Source of the DNA: CAYGWP01 sp964353455
Lineage (GTDB): Bacteria; Planctomycetota; Phycisphaerae; FEN-1346
NCBI GenBank assembly: GCA_964353455.1
Contig: CAYGWP010000225.1
Coordinates: 1-13,141 of the forward strand
Direction of reading: 5' to 3'
Length of the DNA stretch: 13,141 bases
The notes beneath the pieces are model-generated. The model searched no databases and had not been told where the DNA came from. It saw nothing but the letters and a program-made list of their open reading frames with translations. The position numbers and the translations under genes were made by a program. Shown here in pieces: positions 1 through 6,169 of the stretch (positions are counted from its first letter, which is position 1; the number at the start of each line of letters is the position of its first letter).

Positions 1-85
1 GGCGGACCCGGCGCTGCTGGTGCGGCTGATAAAGGGGGCGGGATTTGAGGCGCGGCAGCGTGATTCGCGTTATCGAATCGTTTGA
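1..85 (+). CDS. C-terminal end of a radical-SAM futalosine-pathway-like protein (partial)
   Basis: An open frame enters from the left edge (reading from base 2) and stops at TGA 83-85. It gives 27 residues ending GFEARQRDSRYRIV. An AGF-x-x-x-QRD-x-x-Y tail is what I recall at the C-termini of the menaquinone radical-SAM enzymes MqnC and MqnE, so the call rests on this short tail only. The phosphorylase two genes downstream fits a futalosine context, because that pathway needs removal of a purine from a nucleoside. The stop overlaps a possible TTG start of the next gene (TTGA, 82-85). Any other protein with a similar tail would fit equally; the upstream sequence would settle it. Confidence 0.45.
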   Translation, partial: ADPALLVRLIKGAGFEARQRDSRYRIV

Positions 86-105
86 ATCTCGCCGATAATA
101 CGCAC

Positions 106-789
106 ATGCCGGAACTAGAGCCGATCATCGAGATCGCCCGCGGCGTGCTCATCGGCCGTTCGCCGCTTGGGAAGGACGACACGTTTCTCTTTGACCACTC
201 GCTTCGCGTGATGAGCGTGGCGGAGCGGCTGTCGAAGTGCCGCGAGGTCCGCTCGTGGCGGCTGGACCGGTTCGCCCTGTCGGTGGCAGCGCTGTTTCAC
301 CAGGCGGCCACCGTGCGGCTGGACGAGGAGCGGCGGACCTCGACCGTGTATGCCGCGGCCACGATGAGCGCCGAGGACATCAAGGAATACAGCGCGGAAC
401 TGGCGGGCGACCGGCTCCAGGGCAAACTGCCGGTCCGACAATTGGAACTGGTGCAGGACATCATCCGGCACGCCCACGACGCGAGCGTGGCCCTGCCGGA
501 GGCGAAGATCCTCTCCGACGCCGACAGCCTCGACGACATCGGCGCGCTGGGCGTCTGGCGAGACCTGCGGCGGGCCGTCCTGGAAGGCCGCGCGGTCGAG
601 GATGCCATCCGCGCCTGGGAGCGCCGCGAGCAGTACGGCTACTGGCAGACCCGGATCCGCGATGCGTTCGACCTGACGACGGCCCGGCGCATGGCCGAGA
701 GCCGCCTGGCTGCCGCGCGGGCGTTCATGCAGCAACTGGGGCGCGAGCGAGTCGCCGACGACCTGCCGCCGGAAGACGCCGGCTCGTAA
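106..789 (+). CDS. HD-domain family protein with altered HD motif
   Basis: 227 residues from ATG 106. The layout matches small YedJ-like HD phosphohydrolases: FDHSLRV with H31, ALFHQAA with H65-Q66 at the usual H-D dyad, IIRHAHD with H122/H124, and KILSDADSLDDIGALG with D138/D140, followed by a helical C-terminus. Active members use the H-HD-D set to bind metal and hydrolyse phosphoesters. Here the dyad Asp is Gln, so activity is likely lost or changed. An in-frame TTG at 82 overlaps the TGA of the upstream gene (TTGA), typical of coupled translation, and would add eight residues. Neither start has a clear Shine-Dalgarno. It lies in the same direction as the upstream radical-SAM end and the downstream phosphorylase, so co-transcription is plausible. 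The substrate is unknown. Confidence 0.75.
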   Translation: MPELEPIIEIARGVLIGRSPLGKDDTFLFDHSLRVMSVAERLSKCREVRSWRLDRFALSVAALFHQAATVRLDEERRTSTVYAAATMSAEDIKEYSAELAGDRLQGKLPVRQLELVQDIIRHAHDASVALPEAKILSDADSLDDIGALGVWRDLRRAVLEGRAVEDAIRAWERREQYGYWQTRIRDAFDLTTARRMAESRLAAARAFMQQLGRERVADDLPPEDAGS

Positions 790-801
790 GACCCGGCATT
801 C

Positions 802-829
802 GCGCGGCGGGTCTCCCGACCCGCCGCGC
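802..829. repeat. Palindromic GGCGGGTC-type repeat, copy A
   Basis: Perfect inverted repeat: arms of 12 bp at 802-813 and 818-829 (GCGCGGCGGGTC and its complement) around a TCCC loop. It lies between the HD gene and the phosphorylase. The same unit recurs twice at 5409-5496, so this is a dispersed REP-like element and not only a terminator. No T-run follows it. Confidence 0.75.
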
Positions 830-866
830 AAAGATTCGTCTTGTCGAGCAACGGGTGTAAACTGTA

Positions 867-1751
867 ATGAAGCAACCTCGCACTGCCACATCCGCCGTCA
901 TCCTCGGCAGCGGCATCTGGCACGTCATCAAGGAGCGGCGCGGCCTGAGGCTTTCCGGCGGCGAGGTCCGCGAGACGCCATTCGGCCCATCGCGGCCGAT
1001 CTTCCGCGCCACGCTGCCCGGAGGCAGGCGTACGCTGCTCCTCGCGCGCCATGGAGAGAAGGGTTACGCGCTCGGCGCCTGGAGCGCCAACTACCGCGCC
1101 AACATCTGGGCCCTGAAGGACCTCGGGACCGATCACATCCTGGCCACCGCATCCAGCGGCGCGATCGACCCGATGCTTACGGTCGGCACCTTCATCGTCC
1201 TCCACGACATCCTCGACAAGACCACCGGCCGCGCGAAGACGTTCTTCGCGGGGACCGGCCTGGGGATCGTCCGGCACGGGGAGCCGTTCTGTCCGGCGTG
1301 CCGGTCGGCGCTGGCCGAGGCCCTGGCGTCGGCGGGCGTGCGGCACAAGGTCGGCGGCATCTACGCGTGCATGGACGGTCCGCGGCTGGAGACGCCGGCC
1401 GAGATCCGCTCCTTCGCCGCAGAGGGCGCGACGGTGGTCGGCATGACCCTTGCGCCGGAGTGGGCCCTGGCACGGGAACTGGAAATGTGCTACGCCGCGC
1501 TGGCCTGGGTCGTCAATCCGGCAGAGGGGGTGGCGTCGCGTCCGTACAGGGCCGACGTCCTATTCGAGGGTATGGCGACCGATGCGGAGTTGGCGGAGGG
1601 CGACCGTGCGGCTGCGCGGTTGCCGGAGATCCTCGGGCGGGCGCTCGGGCACGTCGCGCCGGAGCGGGCATGTCACTGCCGGCGCGCGATGGAGCGATAC
1701 GTGAAGCGCGGCGACATAGGCCCGGATTTTCGCACGTGGATAAAAATCTAG
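867..1751 (+). CDS. MTAP/PNP-family nucleoside phosphorylase
   Basis: 294 residues from ATG 867 (no strong Shine-Dalgarno; ACGGGTG lies about 15 nt upstream). Family signatures appear in order: ILGSGIW near the N-terminus (phosphate loop, normally GGSG), FGPSRPIF, LARHGEKG, NYRANIWALKDLGTDHI, SSGAIDPM, DGPRLETPAEIR and VVGMTLAPEWALARELEMCYA, then a C-terminal CHCRRAM like the CPC/CSC element of MTAPs. Such enzymes use phosphate to split a purine from a (5'-modified) nucleoside in the cytosol. The substrate cannot be read from sequence: methylthioadenosine, inosine or guanosine are all possible. The GMTLAPE segment differs from the usual GMTGVPE, and the loop ALGAW replaces the typical HKVNY-flanking residues. 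Next to a possible MqnC/MqnE end it might act on (aminodeoxy)futalosine in place of MqnB; this is inference. Its TAG stop lies at the edge of a repeat. Confidence 0.85.
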   Translation: MKQPRTATSAVILGSGIWHVIKERRGLRLSGGEVRETPFGPSRPIFRATLPGGRRTLLLARHGEKGYALGAWSANYRANIWALKDLGTDHILATASSGAIDPMLTVGTFIVLHDILDKTTGRAKTFFAGTGLGIVRHGEPFCPACRSALAEALASAGVRHKVGGIYACMDGPRLETPAEIRSFAAEGATVVGMTLAPEWALARELEMCYAALAWVVNPAEGVASRPYRADVLFEGMATDAELAEGDRAAARLPEILGRALGHVAPERACHCRRAMERYVKRGDIGPDFRTWIKI

Positions 1752-1890
1752 CGCCCGCCGCCGTTAACCCTCTCCCCTTAGCCTGCCCGCCCGTTGTATT
1801 GGCGGGCGGGAGAGGGTAGCCGCAGGCCGGGTGACGGGTTTGCCGTTGCTCCCCCTCCCCCTTCCCTCTCCCGCGAGGGGAGAGGGAGAA
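1749..1890. repeat. Dispersed CCCTCTCC hairpin repeat, copy 1 (with loop insertion)
   Basis: From 1760 on this matches 7623-7732 closely: GCCGTTAACCCTCTCCCCTT, then GGGAGAGGGT(A/G)GCCGCAGGCCGGGTGA-type text, then TTTGCCGTTGCTCC, then a second CCCTCTCC/GGAGAGGG hairpin (about 1864-1886). TAGCGC to the left is also shared, so the phosphorylase stop codon TAG (1749-1751) lies in the repeat. In this copy the first hairpin loop holds extra DNA: an inner hairpin with arms 1786-1793 and 1803-1810 (CCCGCCCG/CGGGCGGG) where the other copy has only TTGC. Confidence 0.8.
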
Positions 1891-1935
1891 AAAAAGAGTC
1901 GCCCCCCGGCCGGGGCGGCCACACGGGGCCGCCCC
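1889..1935 (-). terminator. Hairpins and T-run after the YdjY gene (possible terminator)
   Basis: Downstream of the minus-strand stop at 1959 there is a perfect 9-bp stem (arms 1912-1920 and 1927-1935, GGGGCGGCC/GGCCGCCCC, loop ACACGG), then the self-complementary CCCCGGCCGGGG, then seven Ts on the minus strand (1889-1895). The distance from stem to T-run is longer than in a classic intrinsic terminator. The GGGGCGGCC hairpin has the look of another dispersed GC-rich repeat, so it may be a repeat that also ends transcription. Confidence 0.4.
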
Positions 1936-1958
1936 TACGTTGTCCTCCGACGGCGAAC

Positions 1959-3167
1959 TTATTGCTTCGGCGTTTCGCCCCGGCTGACGGTGACGACGAC
2001 GTTATGGTCGCGGGCGATGCTCATCACTTCGGCGGCGGTCTTCATCGACGCCTTGTCTTCGGTGGCGAGGACGGCCCGCTCGGCGCCCTTGAGGAGTTCG
2101 CCCGCCTTCGCGCGGAAATCCTCCAGCGACATCGTCTCGCTGCGGATGCGGACCCTGTCATCGGCCGTCAGCGTGATGGCCAGGGGCGGGGCGGCCGGCT
2201 TGGCGGGCGCGGGCTTCTCGGCCGCGGGGCGCATGACGATCAGCCGCACCTGCATCAGCGCATCGCGGAGGATGTCGTTTACTTCCATGACGCGGCCGAA
2301 GGTTTCATCGGCGTCGGCCCGCAGGACGGCCGTGCGGATGTCGGCCGGCATCGCCATGGCGGCGTCCTTGAGGGCGGCGACCTCGATTGGCTTGCCGTCG
2401 AGGAGGGGTTTCCGGCCCTTCTTGAGGACGACCTCGATTTCGACCTTCCTCGGCTCGATGCGCCTGCCGGCGGGACGGATGACGAGTTCCACGGGCGTCT
2501 GGACCGGCGGGACGACGTCCGGGTTCGCCTCGTAGATGAGGTCGGCATTAACGCTTGTAGATTCAAAAGGCACGTCCATAACCGCCTCGACGAAGTTCGA
2601 GAGGCAGACGACGGTGCCCTCGCGGTCGGCGGCGTTCAGCGACTCCTCGTCCGGAAGGCCCACGTACACCCATTCCAGGGACCGGTCGAGGCCGGTCTGG
2701 CTCCCGGCGAGGCGCAGGAGTTTCCACGCCGGGACCTCGGAGGTTTCCGCTTTCTTCACGGCGCCCTCGCCCCTGGGGATGGAGAAGCGGCAGGTGATAT
2801 CGACGACATCTCCGGCGGGCGGGCTGAACGCACCACCCTCGGTGGCGAAGCCGGGCTTGCCGGGCTGAAGGCCCAGAAGGGCCAGGGCGAACGTCACGTG
2901 CGACGGCTTCGCCTTGATGACGACGACGCTCTCGTGCTCGCGGGTGCCCTGGCTGCACACCAGCAGTTCCAGCGCCCCGCGCTGGCGACACACGAGGCCC
3001 TCCAGGCGGACCTCGCGGGCCTTCGTGTCAACGACAATGCCGGGCAGCGTCCGGATGACGACCGGCTGCTCGCCGGCAGCGGGCTTGGCCTCGGGCGCGG
3101 CGGCGAATACCGCGAGGGGCACGGCGAACATGACGAGCACGGCCAGGGCTGACACGGCGCAGCGCAT
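1959..3167 (-). CDS. Secreted YdjY-domain protein with two ExbD/TolR-like domains
   Basis: 402 residues. The start ATG 3165-3167 has an excellent Shine-Dalgarno (AGGAGG, 3173-3178, 5 nt away). Residues 1-23 form a Sec signal peptide ending AVFA-AAPEA. Residues about 40-240 match the YdjY-like domain: GIVVDTKAREVRLEGLVC, a GALELLVCSQGTREHES core, LALLGLQPGKPG, AGDVVDI and TPVELVI. Then come two stretches resembling the periplasmic domain of ExbD/TolR: residues about 226-313 (VEIEVVLKKGRKPLLDGKPI, then VLRADADETFGRVMEVNDILRDA) and a shorter, more diverged one at about 328-397. No transmembrane anchor other than the signal peptide is visible, so it should be free in the periplasm or exported. 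YdjY function is not known. It follows the prenyltransferase-repeat gene on the same strand, with 113 bp of repeat-like DNA between. Confidence 0.8.
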   Translation of the reverse strand: MRCAVSALAVLVMFAVPLAVFAAAPEAKPAAGEQPVVIRTLPGIVVDTKAREVRLEGLVCRQRGALELLVCSQGTREHESVVVIKAKPSHVTFALALLGLQPGKPGFATEGGAFSPPAGDVVDITCRFSIPRGEGAVKKAETSEVPAWKLLRLAGSQTGLDRSLEWVYVGLPDEESLNAADREGTVVCLSNFVEAVMDVPFESTSVNADLIYEANPDVVPPVQTPVELVIRPAGRRIEPRKVEIEVVLKKGRKPLLDGKPIEVAALKDAAMAMPADIRTAVLRADADETFGRVMEVNDILRDALMQVRLIVMRPAAEKPAPAKPAAPPLAITLTADDRVRIRSETMSLEDFRAKAGELLKGAERAVLATEDKASMKTAAEVMSIARDHNVVVTVSRGETPKQ

Positions 3168-3181
3168 CGGTTCCTCCTGCG

Positions 3182-3270
3182 TTTGAGTTTTCTCAAATCC
3201 GAAATCGGGAATCTGGGATCAGAAATTCAAGATACCAGATGCCGGATGCCAGATCCCGGTTGCCGCCTTT
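3182..3270. repeat. AT-richer intergenic repeat tract
   Basis: The 113-bp gap between the prenyltransferase-repeat and YdjY genes holds a small hairpin (TTTGAG-TTTT-CTCAAA, about 3182-3197), then AATCCGAAATCGGGAATC text and a short direct repeat (ACCAGATGCC / GATGCCAGAT, about 3234-3256). The composition is clearly lower in GC than the flanking genes. It looks like simple interspersed repeat DNA. No promoter could be assigned. Confidence 0.45.
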
Positions 3271-3280
3271 CCCGGCTTGC

Positions 3281-4450
3281 TCACTCGCACTCGCTCAGGG
3301 CCTGGATGGCGTAACTGGTGGGGACGGGCCCGTAGCCTTCGTACCAGCGGTCGGCCTCGTTGGTCCAGGAGCCGTCGGGCCGCTGGCGGCGGAGGATCGC
3401 CTCCGAGAGTTCGCTGCGCCAGTCGTGTGTGCGGCGGCGCGAGTCCATGACCTTATCTTCGCCCCAGGCCTTCAGGGCCTTTGCGGCGGTCCGGTAATAG
3501 TAGTAGAGGCCCTGCTGCCCCAGTTCGGGGTTCTCCTCGAAGGTCCAGTGCTTGCGGATCCAGCCGAGGGCGGCGACGACGCGCGGGTCGTCGCGCTTCA
3601 GATTTGCATAGATAAAACTCTTGAATCCTGCATAGGTCATTGAGCCGTAGGCCTTGAGTCCCTTCTTCCCGTCGGGCAGGTCAACGGTGCCGGCCTGCGA
3701 CTCGCCGCCCTTTGCGGGGGCGTAGATCATGCCGCCCGAATCGGTGCCGACGAACGTTCTCTCGTTCGACTCCGAGCGGTCCTGGCACCGGCTCACGAAG
3801 ACCACGACCCGCGCCCAGAGGGGGTTGTCCTTGGGGACGTTCGCCTGGTGCATCGCCTCGACGAAGAACTGCGTGTTCGACAGGTCGGGCCGCTCGTGCT
3901 TGCCGTATCCCGCGCCGCCGTACCAGGGGTTGGAGCGGTCGATGCTCTCGTCCTCGTCCCACTGGGTCTTGACGAGGTAGTCGCGCGCCTTGGCGACGGT
4001 GTCGGCGTGCGCGTTCGAGCCGGCCTTGAGGAGCACCATCAGGGCGATGCTGGTGGTGTAGGTTTTGATGCCCACATCTTCATATATACCTCCGTCCGGC
4101 TTCTGGGCCTTGAGGATGCAATCGACCGCGCGGCTGACGGCGGGGTTCTTGATGGTCTCGCCGGCGGCCACAAGGGCGTCGGTGCACAGGGCGGTGATGC
4201 CCGTGTTGCCCTTGCCCCAGGAGCCGTCGGGGGCCTGCTCCTTCAGGAGGTAAGCCACGGCGCGGGCGATGGCTTCCTTGCGGCGCTCGGCCAGGGACCT
4301 CGTATCGGCCGGCGCCGGGGCGGGCGCGGCAGCGGGCGATTGAACGGCCGGCGCGCTCGGCGCGGCCTCTTCCGCCGGGGCCATGCCGGCCCCAAGTGCC
4401 ACAACCGCCGCCGAGAAGATCATCAACCTGAGAATCGTGCCGCGGGCCAT
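3281..4450 (-). CDS. Secreted prenyltransferase/squalene-oxidase-repeat protein
   Basis: 389 residues. ATG 4448-4450 is preceded by GGGAGGAG (4457-4464). Residues 1-26 are a signal peptide (MARGTILRLMIFSAAVVALGAG, cleavage near APA-EE), followed by an Ala/Pro-rich linker to about 50. The rest is an alpha/alpha-barrel repeat region with QxPDGSWG-type motifs: EQAPDGSWGKGN (71-82), AQKPDGGIYED (115-125), YGKHERPDLSNTQFFVEA (182-199), MTYAGFKSFIYANL (271-284), GQQGLYYYYRTAAKAL (311-326) and RRQRPDGSW (354-362). Terpene cyclases have an acidic DXDD catalytic motif; I do not see it here, so cyclase activity is doubtful. Proteins of this exported type are abundant in planctomycetes and their role is unknown, perhaps polymer or partner binding. 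It lies between a two-TM protein and the YdjY protein. Confidence 0.85.
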   Translation of the reverse strand: MARGTILRLMIFSAAVVALGAGMAPAEEAAPSAPAVQSPAAAPAPAPADTRSLAERRKEAIARAVAYLLKEQAPDGSWGKGNTGITALCTDALVAAGETIKNPAVSRAVDCILKAQKPDGGIYEDVGIKTYTTSIALMVLLKAGSNAHADTVAKARDYLVKTQWDEDESIDRSNPWYGGAGYGKHERPDLSNTQFFVEAMHQANVPKDNPLWARVVVFVSRCQDRSESNERTFVGTDSGGMIYAPAKGGESQAGTVDLPDGKKGLKAYGSMTYAGFKSFIYANLKRDDPRVVAALGWIRKHWTFEENPELGQQGLYYYYRTAAKALKAWGEDKVMDSRRRTHDWRSELSEAILRRQRPDGSWTNEADRWYEGYGPVPTSYAIQALSECE

Positions 4451-4492
4451 GACGTGCTCCTCCCGAGACTTCCCCTGCCGGACCTACCGACC

Positions 4493-4519
4493 ATTATACG
4501 ACGGCTTATTCCCTGTCCC
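4493..4519 (-). promoter_or_regulatory. Candidate sigma70 promoter of the prenyltransferase-repeat gene
   Basis: On the minus strand a perfect -10 box TATAAT (4493-4498) lies 42 nt upstream of the start codon at 4450. A weak -35 (GGGACA, 4514-4519) sits 15 nt upstream of it, inside the end of the preceding gene. The -10 is convincing; the -35 and its spacing are poor. Confidence 0.5.
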
Positions 4520-4793
4520 GCGCCGTCCCGTCCGGGGGCTTCTTGGACCGTTTGGCTGCCAGCAGGAAGCAATAGATGGCGCCGATGCAGGCCCCGATCA
4601 GGCCGCACCAATTTATGATGATGGTCCCCGTGCGGCCTTCCTTGACCCAATCCTCTTTGGCGTAGAGGTCCCATCCGCACCAGGCGGCGACGACCAGGAG
4701 GCCGAGGCCGAAGGCCATCATCGGGCCGGGACCGAGCGGCTCCCGCTTCGGGGGGGGCTGTGGGTCCGAGGTCGGCGGTTGGTTCTCCGTCAT
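4506..4793 (-). CDS. Small two-TM membrane protein, unknown function
   Basis: 95 residues from ATG 4791-4793, with GGGAGT (4802-4807) about 8-10 nt upstream. The N-terminus is a Pro-rich cytosolic-looking tail (residues 1-22, DPQPPPKREP). TM1 is about 24-44 (MMAFGLGLLVVAAWCGWDLY), a charged loop KEDWVKEGR follows (46-54), TM2 is about 57-80 (TIIINWCGLIGACIGAIYCF), and the tail is basic (KRSKKPPDG). The open frame continues upstream to 4883, but the extra 30 residues lie upstream of the proposed promoter and lack membrane-protein character, so I reject that start. I do not recognise the family. The prenyltransferase-repeat gene follows 55 bp downstream but seems to have its own -10 box. Confidence 0.7.
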   Translation of the reverse strand: MTENQPPTSDPQPPPKREPLGPGPMMAFGLGLLVVAAWCGWDLYAKEDWVKEGRTGTIIINWCGLIGACIGAIYCFLLAAKRSKKPPDGTARDRE

Positions 4794-4849
4794 GGTGACG
4801 CACTCCCAGGGGCCTTGTGCCGCCCGCGTACCCGGGCGGGCATGGCCGT

Positions 4850-4877
4850 ATTTTAGTGCTTCCTGCGCCGACTGCAA
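4850..4877 (-). promoter_or_regulatory. Candidate sigma70 promoter of the two-TM protein gene
   Basis: Minus strand: -35 TTGCAG (4872-4877), 16-nt spacer, -10 TAAAAT (4850-4855). This predicts a start of transcription near 4843, about 50 nt upstream of the ATG at 4793. The leader then contains a GCCCGC/GCGGGC inverted repeat (about 4820-4841). Confidence 0.5.
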
Positions 4878-4933
4878 GCCCATGCTGTCGGCGCAGCCTT
4901 AGACGTTCGGCCCCCGGTGTATTCAGCGGGGGC
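4863..4933 (-). terminator. Two hairpins after the DUF192 gene
   Basis: Hairpin 1 (arms 4928-4933 and 4910-4915, GCCCCC/GGGGGC) encloses the DUF192 stop codon (4923-4925). Hairpin 2 has perfect 10-bp arms (4863-4872 and 4887-4896, CTGCGCCGAC/GTCGGCGCAG) and lies between that stop and the next gene. Neither is followed by a T-run, so termination would need another factor. Hairpin 2 overlaps the -35 box of the next promoter and might instead be an operator. Confidence 0.35.
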
Positions 4934-5531
4934 TGACTGCGTTTACTTCGGGCGGGATAACCACGCCGGCCCCTGCGGCGATGCCGTGGGCCGCGAACCA
5001 GCCAGCCGGGACCTCAAGCGCGAACCGCGCCGGCTCGCGGCTATAGACGGTCGTCAGGTCGTGGGCCTTCAGGCGCTCAATCTGGGCGATGACGCCGTCG
5101 GCGCGGATGTAGGCGATATCCAGGTCCACGAGCGTGTTCTTCATCCAGAACGAGAGGTTATCCTCGCGCGGGAACACGAAGAGCATCGCCTCGTCGGGGG
5201 CAAGGCGCGTGCGGAACATCATGCCCTTCTGCTGCTGGGCGGGTTCCCCTGCCACTTCGACGACAAGCGTGAGGCCTCCGATGCGGATCGCGGCGGTGGG
5301 CAGTCGCTGGGGCTGGTCGGCCGCCGGGGCCGGCGGCGCGGGCGGAGGCGCGCGGTTGCAGCCGGCCAGGAGCGCAACCAGCATGAGCGCGGCGGCGAGC
5401 GACCCCGTGCGGCGGGTCTCCCGACCCGCCGCGCACTGGCCTGGCTTGCCGCCTCGAAATTGCGAGGGGCGCGGCGGGTCGGGAGACCCGCCGGGCAAAA
5501 TCTTGACCAGAATGCCACTATCGAAAATCAT
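4923..5531 (-). CDS. DUF192 family lipoprotein
   Basis: The C-terminal 120 residues are a clear DUF192 domain: IRIGGLTLVVEVAGEPAQQQ, KGMMFRTRLAPDEAMLFVF, the hallmark FWMKNTLVDLDIAYI, DGVIAQIERL and FALEVPAGWFAAHGI. DUF192 proteins are usually exported and of unknown function. A lipobox LLAGC precedes it, so this should be a lipoprotein. The start is a puzzle. ATG 5531 overlaps the maf stop and has AGGA upstream, but places the lipobox Cys at residue 58. ATG 5384 (MLVALLAGC) has no Shine-Dalgarno and no basic n-region. The stretch between consists of a repeat element (5409-5496), whose translation supplies the basic GRETRRTG before the hydrophobic core. I give the longer frame because of the ribosome site; the mature protein is the same. 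Confidence 0.75.
   Translation of the reverse strand: MIFDSGILVKILPGGSPDPPRPSQFRGGKPGQCAAGRETRRTGSLAAALMLVALLAGCNRAPPPAPPAPAADQPQRLPTAAIRIGGLTLVVEVAGEPAQQQKGMMFRTRLAPDEAMLFVFPREDNLSFWMKNTLVDLDIAYIRADGVIAQIERLKAHDLTTVYSREPARFALEVPAGWFAAHGIAAGAGVVIPPEVNAVSPR
5409..5496. repeat. BIME-like composite: two inverted GGCGGGTC palindromes (copies B and C)
   Basis: Copy B has arms 5409-5418/5423-5432 (GCGGCGGGTC, loop TCCC). Copy C has arms 5473-5480/5485-5492 (GGCGGGTC, loop GGGA). The loops are complementary, so C is inverted relative to B and to copy A at 802-829. Between them lies a third hairpin, CCTCG-AAATTG-CGAGG (5452-5467). Two inverted palindromes around a central hairpin is the layout of a bacterial interspersed mosaic element. 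It lies between the end of maf and the signal-peptide core of the DUF192 gene. Confidence 0.8.
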
Positions 5532-6147
5532 TCGTGTTGTATCCTGAGGCCTCGATCATCCGCGCCAGCAGTTCAATCGGCAGGCCCACAACGTTCGATG
5601 CGCTGCCGTCGAGCCGTTCGACGTACCTGTCGCCGGTCTCCTGGAGTGCGTAGGCGCCGGCCTTTCCGGTCGCCTCGCCGGAGGCGACGTAGGCATCGAT
5701 CTCGGGGGGCGTCATGCGGCGCATCCGGACCTCGGTGACATCATGCGCAAGAAGCCGGCGCTCGCCAAGCCGCTTCAGCATCGGCGAATCGGCCGCCAGG
5801 TCCACCAGGGCCATGCCCGTGATGACGCGGTGCGTCGAGCCGGAGAGTTCCGCGAGGATGCGGCGTGCATCGTCGTGGTCGGCGGGTTTGCCGATGAGGC
5901 GGCCGGCGAGTTCCACGGCCGTGTCGGCCGCCAGCACCAGGCCGTCCGTGAGGCCGTGTGCCTCGACGGCGGCCATCGCCTTCATGTAGGCGAGGCTTTC
6001 GACGCAGGCGGCGGGCGACACGGCCCCGGCCGCAGCGCGGTCCTCGATGGACGGGGGCTTGACCACGAAGCGGTACCCCGCCTGGCGCAGCAGTTCCCTC
6101 CGCCGGGGCGAGTTCGAGGCCAGGATGAGCGTTGTATGTATATGCAT
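5518..6147 (-). CDS. maf: Maf-family nucleotide pyrophosphatase
   Basis: 209 residues from ATG 6145-6147. Maf proteins hydrolyse non-canonical or specific NTPs (dTTP/UTP, CTP or m7GTP by subfamily) to NMP and pyrophosphate in the cytosol. Motifs: LILASNSPRRRELL (SxSPRR, 11-16), E35 in SIED, VLAADTAVEL with catalytic D75, GKP (86-88), LSGSTHRVITG (101-111), TPPEIDAYVASGEATGKAGAYALQ (146-169) and SNVVGLPIELL (184-194). The open frame runs further upstream to 6240 but would overlap the FAD gene. Start 6147 gives the normal family length and leaves 22 nt after the upstream stop, with AGGAT about 12 nt ahead. The gene overlaps or abuts the DUF192 gene, which suggests one transcript. The start codon lies in a 12-bp palindrome. 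Confidence 0.92.
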   Translation of the reverse strand: MHIHTTLILASNSPRRRELLRQAGYRFVVKPPSIEDRAAAGAVSPAACVESLAYMKAMAAVEAHGLTDGLVLAADTAVELAGRLIGKPADHDDARRILAELSGSTHRVITGMALVDLAADSPMLKRLGERRLLAHDVTEVRMRRMTPPEIDAYVASGEATGKAGAYALQETGDRYVERLDGSASNVVGLPIELLARMIEASGYNTNDFR

Positions 6148-6150
6148 ATA
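6139..6150. promoter_or_regulatory. AT palindrome over the maf start codon
   Basis: TATATGCATATA is a perfect 12-bp palindrome that contains the maf ATG (6145-6147 on the minus strand), in a locally AT-only stretch within a very GC-rich region. It could keep the ribosome site unstructured, or pair with itself and slow initiation. Chance is possible. Confidence 0.35.
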
Positions 6151-6169
6151 TAAAACTATCCTGGCGGCC

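Noticed and set aside
1794..3152. 452-codon open frame on the plus strand opposite the YdjY gene
   Set aside because: Asp/Gly/Arg-rich product without domains, starting in repeat DNA; the opposite strand has a signal peptide, a perfect ribosome site and YdjY motifs.
4794..4883. 30-residue N-terminal extension of the two-TM protein
   Set aside because: It would start upstream of the proposed promoter start and lacks a ribosome site, whereas ATG 4793 has GGGAGT at a good distance.
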